Shown here: positions 33,600-46,100 of the stretch, piece after piece
How the letters are laid out: every line of letters begins with the position of its first letter
How positions within the stretch are numbered: the stretch's first letter is position 1
Assembly (NCBI GenBank): GCA_949775045.1
Contig: OX459097.1
Location: 6,899,685-6,963,684, forward strand
DNA length: 64,000 bases
From: Metridium senile
Taxonomy: Eukaryota; Cnidaria; Anthozoa; Actiniaria; Metridiidae
Direction of reading: 5' to 3'
Notes under the pieces: generated by a model
Told to the model about the DNA's origin: nothing
What the model saw: the letters and a program-made list of their open reading frames with translations, nothing else
Database searches by the model: none
Position numbers and translations under genes: made by a program

Positions 33600-36500
33600 T
33601 TATAAAGTGCTAGTTTGTCTGTGATTTTGTTGTACGGCACCAAATAACTCTCCTGATGCGATTTCATCCTCATCCCTTTCCAGGAAGTATCTCTGTATAA
33701 GAAGTCTCATTACTCGGTTTCTCTAAAAAATGAAGAAAGGATATAAATAATCTTACAACGATGCCGGACCCTTTTATTTGACTTTTATATAGATATTTAC
33801 ACTAACAGTGTCTCCAAAGTATATACTAATTAAAAATTTTAAGGAAGCGACAAAAGCCGGCGTAAGTTTAGTCTTCATTCAGATAGTAGAGTACAAACAC
33901 TAAAAGTGTGCAACATAAATACCACTAAATACTGCTAAATTATGCAAATTCTTTTGTTCTCTATTGTTTAATCAACACTATTTAGTGGTAAATAGTACAA
34001 AGTATTGCACACTTTTAGTGTTTGTACTCTATTAATCAGTATCAATCATTGAACAAGCCGGATAAAGTGAGCGGCTTTCGGAGCGAGAGGTCACGAGTCC
34101 ACTCCCTATTGGCCCCACACTTGTTTAAATACCCGAAAAATATAGGCCATAATTCAGTAATTTACTTTGTAACGTATTTCTGTATATTATGTTTTATATG
34201 GATGTCTAGATTATAGGTGTAATTCCACCTGTTAGACAATCCACAACTCTGTTGAAAGTGTAATTTATTTACAAAATTCGCCACACTACGTAAGGCAGGG
34301 AAAACCCACAGAGAGGATCTCCAGTAACGGGTTCCCAAGGACTATCTATTAATCTCGGTAATAAATAAATAAAACGGAGCATTGACCAGGTGATCTCACT
34401 TCGAAGCGCGCAATGGATTGTTTGTCAAAACGAACAGTGTCAAAATGGCGCCCCGAGACAGCAACGATTTTGGTGACTTATATACTTTTTAACTGGAACA
34501 CTCACCCTGTCTTCATTAAATTTGATAACACTGTCGTTCAAATTCGGCATTGCACTTGTGGTACACTGCAAAGACAAACAACATATATTTGACATAAGCA
34601 AAGTCTAATTCTGGCAAGTAGTTATAAGATAAAAAAAACTAAAATCGTGCCAACTACTTTTGACAAAGATTGAATGTATAATTGTTTTAACAAAGTGCAT
34701 ATCGCCAAAACGAATTCGATCAGTCCTAATAATAAGTCCGTCAGTTAATCGATCCTGTCAGTCTTTGTCTGTCTGTTGGTCTGTCGGTCTTTGTCGGTCT
34801 GTCGGTCAGTCTGTTTGATGTGTTTCTCTTACCAAACTATAGATATATATTGCCGTGGCTTTAAAGGGAATTAGGTTGAAAGGAGCTGACACAACACTTC
34901 CTCTGTTCACATACTGCATCAAGATTTGAGTTCGAGCAACTTTAAATGTGACGTCTCGATGTTGCTAAAAGAAATACATAAGTATTTCAAACGATACAAT
35001 TGTTTTGTGTTTACATAGGAGATCAAACAATCTCAGGGAACAGACATTGCAGCAGACTTCCCAATGTATCTTGGAAAGTTCTGAAAGTATTGGCCATGAT
35101 TTGCATTTGGACAAAAGTAAAGTTAACATTGTTAATGAAGATAATAGTTCTGATAATGATTGTAACGATGAAATGTTTGTGAGAGTTTTAATTGTTTGTG
35201 CAGTAACACGGTATGATGAAGATAGTAGTGGAGGTGGTGTTGGTGGTGGTAGTGGTAGTGTTGGTAAAGTGGAAGAGTTTTATGATGGCGATGGTGGTAA
35301 GATGGTGATGATGATGGTGATGGTGGTGATAGTAATGGCGGTGATGGTGATCAGATAATAGTGGTCATGTTAATGATGGTTGTGGTGGAGGAGGCGATGG
35401 TCATTATTATGGTTATCATAGAGCTATGGTGATGGTGCTTGGTCGTGATGTTGAAGTTGATGGCGATGGTGATGTTGATGGTGAAGTTGTTGGTAGTGAT
35501 AGTGATGGTGATGGTGATCAGGTGGTAGTGGTCAGGTTAATGGTGATGGTAGTGGTGGTGGTGGTGGTGGTGGAGGTGGAGGTGATGGTCATTATTATGG
35601 TTATCAGGGAGCTATGCTATGGTGATGGTGCATGGTGCATGGTGCATGGTGCATGGTGCATGGTCGTGATGGTGATGGTGATGGTGATGGTGTTGGTGGT
35701 GATAGTGATAGTGATGGTGGTGGTAATCAGATAATAGTCACGGTCATGTTAATGGTGGTGGTGGTGGTGGTGCACAAGATGTTGATGGTGACGGTGGTGG
35801 TGATGGTGATTATCATAATTTTCAAAAGTTTCAGATATATTTTTAGAGACTTACACTGACTTTCTGGAAAGTATTTGATAGCATAGCAATGAGAACGTTC
35901 AAAGAGACCAACATGGTAGACACGATGTATGCAGCAAACATGATATAACCAGTTGCTTCAGTAATTTGAAAACCATCAGCTGTTTTAAACAAAATAGGAT
36001 CCGTCAGACCAAAGAGAGCCCAGAAAAGATGGCTGAATGTTCCTTCGGCCCTAGACAATAAGGATACAATTTACAACTTTGTTTTGCACAAAATCAAAAC
36101 TTGGAAAAAACATTTGCAATGAAACTGGGAAATGCATATCTTGAGAGATAAAGCTATCAAATGATTTTGATGGTATGTTTATAAGATTCAGGTGTCTAGG
36201 TGGAGTCATCTTCATAAAAGAATCGCATGGAAACAATTTTTCAATACCACATATTAGTTATGAAAACAGTTGGATGTTTTTTCATCTTGGTGCTCTCATT
36301 TCATTCAATTAGTGTTTGTCCTTGATTACATACCGAGGGCAATTCCTTTTCATGACAAGCAAAGTAATTCAGCTTTCATATTTTTTAAAAAAATGTCAAA
36401 GATTATCAAATAAATTTAAAACACGAAAAATGTTGGATGATTTTTGCGCACATATTTATCACATGTATATATAATCTAATATAAGTTTTTTTTTACGTAG

Positions 36501-39500
36501 AAAGAATAATTGCGAAACTAGACCAGAACATACAGTGTCCATATCCTTAAATATTATTGTGCTATTTCAATTTCTAAAACAAGCACATACACACACGTAT
36601 GATTTTCATAGTGAACAGCGAATGGTGACGTCCGAAAGGTATTGTGGGTCTTTGATATCGTGTAGTTGTGCCTATTTTGTGGCAGAAAACCAATGCTAGC
36701 CCTATTCACTGAAGAACATCTTATCATTTATGAAACTGTGCTTAGAAATGCAGAAAAAAACTCGAATATGCTGTATGCGTAACCACATCAAATTTGTTTT
36801 CCGGTCACTTCAACAACCCTTTTTGGAAATTAGTGGATAATAATAATATGATAATAATAACGACTTTATTTTATGAGGGTGAAAGTTTACACTGTAGTGG
36901 TCCTCAGGCTTAAAATAACTAAAAAAATATACAGTGGTACCTCTATTAAGCGGTCACCTTCTATTAGGCGGCCACAATAAAAAATACCAAATCTATTCCT
37001 ATACCTATTCTATACCTCTATTAAGCGGTCACCCTCTATAAGGTGGCCACAATAAAAAGTCCCAAATCTATTCCAATACCTATTCTATACCTCTATTCAG
37101 CGGCCAACCTCTATTAAGCGGCCACTTTGAGAAGTCCTGAGGGTGACCGCTTAATAGAGGTACTACTGTATTACAATGATAAAACGATAAAAGCTAAAAC
37201 TATAAAGACGATATATATTTAACGATAATTCATACCCTTCAAACTCATGAGTCTCTACAGTGGATCTCGTTTGGTTTACAGGTGGGTTCGCTATCTTGTC
37301 ATTGACAGTTCTCACATACTGCGAGTACAGCTTCCTTATAGCAATACAAAAAGAAAAGTAGCCCACGCAGAAAATGATGAAGAACTTCAAACAATCACCA
37401 ACCATGTGCATCATGGATAAATGGAGTGGGCCAAACACATAGCTTACCTGTGGAGAAAAACAGAATACACAGTGATACCTCTAGTAAGCGGTCACCCTCG
37501 GGACTTTCCAAAGTGGCCCCTTAATAGAGGTATAGAATAGGTATAGGAATAGATTTGGGACTTTTTATTGTGGCCGCCTGCTAATAGATGGTGACCGCTG
37601 AATAGAGGTATAGAATAGGTATAGGAATAGATTTGGGGCTTTTTATTGTGGTCGCCTAATAGAGGGCGCCGCTTAATGGGTGACCGCTTAATAGAGGTAC
37701 CACAGTATATCAAATTGTGGTAAATTTTATTTTTATTATGAAATACGTATTGGCCAAGCAGGAAGAGTGTTAATTTCTGCACTCGATTCAAACGTGTTTA
37801 CATAGGGAAGTAAATACTGTCAAGCGCGATTGCATTGTGCTTTGGGCAAGATGCCCCTCTTCCATTCCATGTCAATGAGAATATTTCCTCACCCAGGAAA
37901 AATCAAATTGTTGTGGAAAGTGAAATTAAGAGTGGTGGTCACAACTACCACTATGCCTTGAAAAACAAGCATTTGACTGGTTGCCTCTGCCAGCGAAATA
38001 CGGATTTTACAACTGGCCGTTGGAATGTCTGGGTTCTCAGAAAGTCGAAACCGCAGTAATAAGTAAATAAATTAAACGCAAACGGACGTTCTTATGCAGA
38101 TTATGATTTATACAAATTACTAAATACTACCTGAAAGTTAGAGGATGCTTGAAAAAACGTCAGAACAAGAGCTGTTGCGTAAAAACTGTGTGACAATAGA
38201 AGCAGAGTTCGAGGGGTTACATAAGTTTGTTCCAGGTAAAGACTAAAGGACACTGAGAAGCTATTTTGTTTTTTGGCAAGTGTGGCGTAGCCAGCAAGCC
38301 ACAGGATACCCGTCAACAGGAACAACAGCACGACGACAAGCGTGACAAGGTGCCACCATTGAGAGATATATCTTTCTTTGCCTTGACGTTTGACTTGCTT
38401 GAGTTCTTCTACTAGAATACCAGTAACCCACAGTCCGACAAGCACATCTGAAAATAGAAAAACATGGAGTACATACCAGCAAGTAAGAAATTTGGTCTGT
38501 TTGCTGAATTTACCGTGTATGTTATTTACAAAAAGAAGAAAAAGAAGAACAAGAACAAGAACAAGAAGAACAAGAAGAACAAGAAGAGATGATGAACGAT
38601 GATAATTAAGATGAAGATGAAGGCGAATAAGAAACAGTGTTGAAATAACAACATGTAACTGGAGTTCTTACCAATGGCTGATATCTGCAAAGATGTCGAG
38701 CTGGAGAGTTTATCTTGAAAAGAAGCAATAACCAAAAGGCACATAAACCAGAACATGGATCCAAGATGGCTGATGTACTTCACCATTGGTACTTCCAGCC
38801 ACTTTGTCCAGCAATTAGTGGGAAGACACTGGTACATCAACATAAATATTGGCATGAATATCCAATAGAGGAACACCAGGAAACCATTCAATACTAAATT
38901 TCTTTCTTCCATTCCTTGAAGACCGTGATATATCACAGAATTGAGCATAACCTGGCTGTAACGATGGGCTATAAACTACAAACGTAAAAACAATTAAATG
39001 ATCAATTATTCTTTAAAATATAACACGTGCATATACACTTATAAATAAAAATAGAAATGTAAACTAGCGAGTAAACTAGTATAGGCTGCGACGGTGTTTG
39101 ATATAAACGATAGGTAATATAATGAAATTTGTAAAGATTCGAGCTTTAGCCCTTCGTCGGAGTAAAAAGCAAAAATTAAAAAAGGTTAGCGTTGCCGAGT
39201 GGACGACCGAAAGGAATTATGGTTATACACGACATATACAGGTGTTAATATCTGAATTGCTAGTCTAATCCATTATTGCCTTGTATTTTGATAATTATAC
39301 CAATTCAATTTGAGCATAAATCAAGTTGCAAGAGTGTAAGTTTTTATATGCTATTTTCTATTCTCCTCTCAAAGAGAAAAGCAACAAATGTGTTAAAAAT
39401 ATATATGAAAAGTGGAAATAATCAACAAAATACAACCTAATTAGCAAAGATATGTGAGTGATTTTGTTTTGTTTCATATCAATTACTCTGTTTTGTTCGA

Positions 39501-42281
39501 TTGTTTTTTTTGTTCTGTCATTTTTCTTCTCAATATGAAACCATTTTATCAAATTATTATCATCAGAGCATGGGATGCCTGTGCTATTTTCTATTCTCCT
39601 CTCAAAGAGAAAAGCAACAAATGTGTTAAAAAATCTATGAAAAGTGGAAATAATCAACAAAATACAACCTAATTAGCAAAGGTATGTGAGTGATTTTGTT
39701 TTGTTTTATATTGTTCTGTTCTGTTTTGTTCGATTCTTTTTTGTTCTGTCATTTTTTCTTCTCAATAAACCATTTTATCAAATTATTATCATCAGAGCTT
39801 GGGATGCCTGTGCTAGTATCACAGCTCATTTGCGTTGGCTTTCGATTCAATCAGTGTGGCATGACAAGAGGCGACCATCGAGACATAAAATGTCAATACT
39901 CTAAATGGTTCTATTTTTCACAAAGGTGCATATATTTATAAACATCACAGCTGCGCATATCAAGTTATAATAAAAGTAGTATATCTAAGAATAATAATTC
40001 ATTATATAGAGGATATTACATGGGCGCACGGAGATATGAATTTTATCTTCGAGTGTTGATAAGATATCCCACGAGTGAGCGCAGCGAATGAGTGGGATAT
40101 CTTTTCAACACGAGAAGATAAAATTCATATCTCCAAGCGCACATGTAATGTTCTGTTTATTATATAACAGATTGAAGAATTTTTTTTTTTTTTTTTTGAA
40201 AGTTGATTGGTTGAGAGTGATATCACACATGTGCGATATCAATGATATCTTCATGACTAGGATAGGCTTTTTATCTAGTTGATATCACTCGGTATACCAC
40301 TATATGTTATATAATAAAACACTTTATTATATAAACTTCAGTGAAATATCAGGTGATCTCCCGCGCGAAAAAGTGATATCTTCACATTGTGAAAATAGCA
40401 TGTTATTTCACATGTGAATTTTTTTTTTATAATTTAGTGGGATCACTCAAGATCACTCAAGCTGAACTCTTTTTTTTGCTATTCCTTTCTTACTAAATTA
40501 TTAATGTTCTTTTTTCACGTGAAAACATTTTTGCAATTAGGTGTATGTATACATTAGGAGAGCCACTGAAACTATTCAAAGCATTAATTTTACGACCAGA
40601 CAACATTCGTGTTGAAAACAGAACTATGATGACAGTTATTGACTAATTATAGCGTTAAGGACAATGGAGCTCCTCTATACATAAGAACCTTTTTACAATT
40701 ACATCAGTTGTTATGACTGTAGTGCCGTCAGACACTCGAAGACTGACTGAACAAAAACACGTTACGAAAGGCAAAGATATTAACAACCACATTGAGGCAC
40801 ATCACAAACATACTGGACATAGACCTGGCTGTATGTGATTTTGCATTGCACAAACTATGACAAACTTACATCAAAGCTAACAGTCTTTTCCAAGACTACC
40901 ATACATCACATGAAGCCCATACAAGTATTGTGGGCTGAATGTAAATATTTTGACATTTATTTTATTAAAAGGAAAATAAAACTTCTTGCTTTCACGAAGT
41001 AATTTTTTTATGTCGTTGTTGGTTGTAGTAGCGATCTAAAGCCATTTTACTGAGCTGAGCGATATTTAAAAAATATCTTCTTTTCATGTAAAGAAGAGAA
41101 CTTGTCTACTAGCAGCGCTACTAAAGACCAGAAACTACATAAATCATGTAGGCAAGAAGTTTTATTTTCATTTGAAATCCCTATAGATGGACAGCGCTGT
41201 GACCAATGAAAATTTGTGACTAAAAATCATTTTCGGTTAAATGATAATAGGTTTTTTTGAGTGTCCGAATAGAGGGATTAAACTGGGATTTTGTTGTTTT
41301 CCTACTTCTGGGCATGGGATTCTAAATTTCACAAACCTTTTTGTTCCTGTGCTTGATAGCGAAATTCAACACACTGAGGGTCTTCTGTTGAGTGGAGCCT
41401 CCAATAATTTCTACCCCAAAAATATCTTCAATAGCTGACATCGTCATAAACAGTGAGATCTCCTCCAGATCACAGCACTGATCAAGCAAAGCAACAGCAA
41501 ATTCTTCGCACTTTTCAGCCAGCTTTAAGTAATCTTCTCTGAACTCAAACTCTATATCAGCATGGATCAAGATTTCTCGCTTCAGAACAAAAGCTGTGTA
41601 AATTGGGTCAAGTTTATTCGATGTGTCATTCGGGTTTTGTAATAAGAACGTTAGAGCTATATGCACGGGACTCACCAAAGCTCGATACGTGTTTAAGTTA
41701 TTGAGATAACAACCGAGTCTTCCAAGTGCTTGACAGTTGTCACATCCACAGAACTTTGGATGTGGTCTCTCGATGACATATCCCTGGATCATAAGAAACT
41801 TTGTGATGTCAAAGTTCCCCATTTGAGCTGCCAGGACGAGAGGTGTTAAGACTCTTTTATGTAGACTGATTTGTGCAAGACTTCTTCGGCTTCGATGTCT
41901 CTCTACTTTACGAGTATAATCTTGGTTTCGGTTTTTCTCATATTGCACCAATAAGGCCACACATTCTAGGGATTCAACTTTGATCGCATCTAGTAGAGCA
42001 TTCCCAATGTTTGCACCTCTGCCAAGCAACTCAGTCAAGATAGCAACATTCTTTTCTTGTACGGCAATCTGCAAACCCGTTCTTCCCGTTCTGTCAAAAC
42101 AATCGATATTAACCAATTTGCCATCAAGAAATTCCCGGACAGCGTCTAGATCGTTTCTTCGTATGGCTTCGATGAAGTAATTGTCTTCGTCACTGATTAC
42201 AATTTGTGGTGATTTTACTTCGTTTAGCGAAATATCCACGATGCTAGTGCTCACATTCCTGAATCTATTAAAGAAGGACAT
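33600..42281 (-). CDS. TRPC-like cation channel (TRPC-C), tandem copy of TRPC-B
   Basis: Exons in gene order: 41337-42281, 38672-38975, 38131-38447, 37236-37447, 35855-36050, 34833-34964, 34506-34565, 33600-33722. Each has the same length as its TRPC-B counterpart; total 762 aa, all junctions in frame. The same motifs are present: PHPKFCGCDNC zinc site, LFWALFGL pore helix, TFKVARTQILMQ TRP-domain helix, and TSTL C-terminus. Differences from B are few amino-acid changes, for example RFRNVSTS near the start and CTTSAMPNLN against CTTCAMPNFN in the 60-bp exon. Both copies look intact, so both may be expressed. Similarity extends through introns, so the duplication is recent. Confidence 0.9.
33889..34029. 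mobile_element. MITE family Q, copy 3 (141 bp)
   Basis: Same ends and length as copy 1, TA on both sides. Present in the last intron of TRPC-C and absent from the matching place in TRPC-B (about 19959), so it inserted after the tandem duplication. Confidence 0.88.
35205..35820. repeat. GGT/GAT-rich tract, TRPC-C version
   Basis: Longer counterpart of 21340-21735, including a run of GGTGCATGGTGCAT at about 35628-35660. Intronic; open frames are low-complexity. Confidence 0.9.
36932..37168. mobile_element. MITE family P, copy 4 (internally multiplied)
   Basis: Starts cagtggtacctctattaagc and ends ggtactactg. Inside, the block ctattaagcggtcacc...cctattctatacct is repeated in tandem, which makes this copy twice the length of its counterpart in TRPC-B (22714-22822). 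Confidence 0.85.
37470..37705. mobile_element. MITE family P, copy 5, specific to TRPC-C
   Basis: cagtgatacctctagtaagc ... agaggtaccacag, 23 bp outside the S5-exon acceptor. TRPC-B has the uninterrupted sequence cagaatatatatcaaattg at about 23115, so the empty site is visible. Confidence 0.88.
39350..39810. repeat. direct tandem duplication of about 230 bp
   Basis: 39350-39579 and 39580-39810 both run from tgctattttctattctcctc to tgggatgcctg. TRPC-B has one copy (from about 25960). Lies in TRPC-C intron 1. Confidence 0.88.
40001..40168. repeat. hairpin MITE with atgaattttatctt arms
   Basis: Arms of about 65 bp: gagatatgaattttatcttcg ... and ... gagaagataaaattcatatctc, around gagtgagcgcagcgaatgagtg. 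The next 250 bp contain further palindromes (gatatcac, tatataataaaacact). This replaces the left end of an older MITE still visible in TRPC-B. Confidence 0.8.
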
Positions 42282-42344
42282 GGTTGCAGTTCTCTATAAG
42301 ACGCATGTACCGAAGATAAGCGCTTCTGCACAGTTAATTTGCTG

Positions 42345-42840
42345 GAGCCGTTATGGCCCCAAAAATAGGGCCAAAATTTTGACCCTAAGACGGCCCCCCT
42401 AAAGTAGGGCTATTTTGGCACCAAAACATAGGGCCATTTTTGGCTCCATTTTTGGTGCCAATTTAGCTCTTAAATTAGGGCTAAATTTTGACCCTATAAT
42501 GGCCCCCTGTGAATGGGGCTGATTTAGCTCCCAAGATATTGTAGCCAATTTGGCTCCTTGTTTTGATGCCATTTTAGCTCATAAATAAGGGCTAAATTTT
42601 GACCCTATAATGGCCCCTGTGAATGGGGCTGATTTAGCTCCCAAGATATTGTAGCCAATTTGACTCCTCGTTTTGGTGCCATTTTAGCTCGTAAATTGGG
42701 GCTAATTTATAATGGCCCCCTGTGAATGGGGCTGTTTTGGATCCCAATATATTGTAGCCAATTTGACCTTATTTCGATGCTGATTTAGATCCTTTTAATG
42801 GGGCTGTTTTCTGACCTTATATGGATGTTTTGGTTCTCTT
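42345..42840. repeat. degenerate tandem array rich in GGCCCC/GGGGC and TTTTGGC
   Basis: Units of about 100-111 bp beginning ggccccctgtgaatggggctg at about 42503, 42614 and 42714, preceded by shorter related blocks. Each unit holds small palindromes (gggccaaaattttgaccct, ggctaaattttgaccct). It fills the spacer between the start of TRPC-C and the end of the SAMD3-like gene. Confidence 0.88.
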
Positions 42841-43102
42841 AAAATAATTGCATTGGGCTATAATTTTGATCCTATAAATGCCCTTTATCTTATTAATGTT
42901 TAATATTTCGACCAACAAATTGCCACAACATGTTGTGATAAATGAATTCATAATACATGTATGTATAATGACATTTTTATTACAATCTAACATTTAAAAA
43001 ATGGCAGACTGAGTAAATAAACATTTCAAAATCATTAATACGATCCAATTAGATCTGTGTACAATCTAGACAATCATCATCATCTTATATGTTGCCATAC
43101 AA

Positions 43103-46100
43103 TTATTTTTTGCTATAAGTTGACAGTACACCAATAATAGTTTCAACTGAAACTGGGACTTTTTCATAAGTTAGTCCCATCAGGGTCAGTTCAAGGAACT
43201 TATACGCATTTTTCCCCTTTTGGTATGAAATATTATACAAAAAGTATGTAGCCATGAGGGCAACAATGGCATCACTTATTTTTCCGGTGGTTATATGACA
43301 TAATGCCATACCATCTACCACGACATACATAAGGTTGCCGTGGTAGAGATTGTCTGACACGACAATACATGGCTGTGAACTGGTCCTAATTCCCTCATCC
43401 AGTGCATGTTGGCCCTGTGAACATCAAAAAAAGAATAAGCATTTAGTAAATTAATTGCCATGGGTTTGTAGGGATAAGGATATTTTTATGGACAATAGAT
43501 GAGTAACTCATCTCATTGAAAATAAACCAAAAAACATTTCATTTGAATGTCAAATGATTGCTGATAAAAAATGACAACAGTAAAAAGAAAACATGTTACA
43601 ATCAAAACATAAAATAAAAAAGTAAATCTAAATATGGACAATAGAATGAAGCCATTTATAGTCAAAGGACATGAAGCGTGCCCGTCCATTTACAGTCAAA
43701 GGACATGAAGCGTGACCGTCTAGACTGCATTTTTCATTTCATTATTCGATTTTTTACTTCATTCTTCAAACTTCTCAAAATTCATATAAATAATTATAAT
43801 ATAAAAAAAAGGTTGATACTATTATTAATATAGATAACAAATATGATTATTCTGTGAGATTTAAAGAGTTTTCACATAGAGTTTGAATACTTTAGCAGAA
43901 TTCTGGAAAACGAAGAATGAAGTCAAGAGTCAAATAATAAAACGAATAATGCAGTCTAGACGGGCATGCTTTATGTCCTTTGACTGTAACCCATGAAATA
44001 GAGTTTAGACTAACACACCTTCACCACAAGCACAGAAATTGCTGCACATGTGTTCATTCATTGATGTAAAATTACTTGTACAATTTTCAATAGAATGATG
44101 TTTTTGTTTTAACTATTTTTGGTGAATAATAAAACCATTTCCTGCTCAATTTTGCAGAATATTGTCAGATGTTAGCCAACTGTCTATAGCTAAATATCTA
44201 CATACATTCTGCTCAATCTTACACGATAAAGGTTAATTAAAATTTAATTCCATTGTTTTCTTTTGTATCTATTTTACTTTTACACCATTGTTAGGTTTTA
44301 TTTCAAAATCACAAAACAAAATGTATACCTCTGCTGGTATGATCCTTAAAACAGCTTCGTCATGGCCGTTATTTTGCCCCTTCTTGTTTGGCGGCTTTAG
44401 GATGCACGACACAAGCTTCAGTGCGGTTCTTTCTTGACATTCTGAAAACAAGGGCATAAAAAATAACTTATAAAATCTTTATTTTTTTCATTGATATATT
44501 TTTAACATCGCTATAATAATAAAAATAATAATAATAATAACTAGTGGGTACCCGTGAAAATTTCACTAATTTTCCTCATGAAAACCAAACAGGTCTTTCC
44601 AGACATTTTTCACTTAGCGTATATACCCTTCCCATAATGTGGGACGCCATTTTGAATTATTAATTGTGAAGTCTGCCCATGGTATGTATATGTCTCTGTA
44701 CTTTTCACTCAGCACTCCAGGTCCTGCAGTGTATATATACGATATTTAAAGAAGATTATAAAGAAATTCTTTAAATAAGACCTTTAACTTTAAATTGTCT
44801 AAGTTGCCTAAAATCTAATAGGTATTTTTATAATGCCATGAATCGGCCGCCAAGAAGAAGAATTTGTAGCGGGAGCTGTGAAGGTAATTTGAAAGCTGTC
44901 AGTCACAAAATATAATGACTGGTTTTTTATTTGTTTTCTTGAGCTAACAAGCAATGATATTCCTAACTCTGCATATTATAGCAAAGCCAGAAAAGTACAA
45001 GCCAATCAAGCTATCTTTTTTTCAGTTTATCAGTATTATTACTGTTATTAGTGAGTATATCATATCTTTTTGAGGCTACTGTCCTCCATATATGAAGGCG
45101 TAGCCTTATTGCTGTCATGAATGTAAGATAGCAAGATAGTAACTCCACAGGAAACCCGAAAATACCAATTTTGCCACGTGATCTGACTGTAATTTCGAGA
45201 ATTCAAAAGAATGGCTAACTTTGATTTATTCTATGGATGACATCTAAATTGCCAACAGCAATTTTTCGAGTAACCAACATCAGAGAAAAACATTATATAA
45301 TATTTTGCTACTTTCTCAAAGTGTAATTCTCTATCTTCATTGACTATGATGTCCAAAGCAGCTACATACAAACATGTCCAAAGAATGTGAATAGATTATC
45401 TGCAGCTACACTTTTGGGCTTTGCGATGTAATTGATAATTACTCAAGTGAATGTGTTTTTGAATGCATGGGTGGAAATAGAAATACAGAAACCTTCTTAC
45501 TGGTGATCACAACAATACAATTGTCTATGGTCTAACAATCACATGTAAAATGACGTGTTCTTACCTGCTTCATCGCTGCCACTGTCAATGGCTTCATTCA
45601 TGTCATTGAAAAGTTTTTCATACTTCTTCAGTGATTTGGCATGTTCGAATATATTTCTAGACCAGACATCTTTGAAGTTGGTCTTCATTTGGCTTGCCAA
45701 CTCGCCATTACCCATGAGTCTTGCAAAGTCAGACTTGATCTGAAAATAAAGGTTTTAATTTATCAAATATGTAATAAAGAAATAATAACTGTGACCAGTA
45801 TTTTCAAATCACTATGATATATATACACATCTGTGATGCACCATGGTCGTAGATTGAATTTCTCATATACAAAAATTCGACAACCTCATTTTATAGTTCT
45901 AGAATCCATTACAATCCTTTTCCATCCATTGGTTTTGATAAAATTAGATTATTATTTTTATTTGATATTTTTGTAAAATAGCGATTTCAAAACAAAACAA
46001 ACGGTGCATCAAGGTGAACATGGTCCTTTAATAAGTCTTACCCTTAATGATTCAGCTTTTTCTAACTTATACAAAGAGCATATTTGGGTGCCGGAATGAC

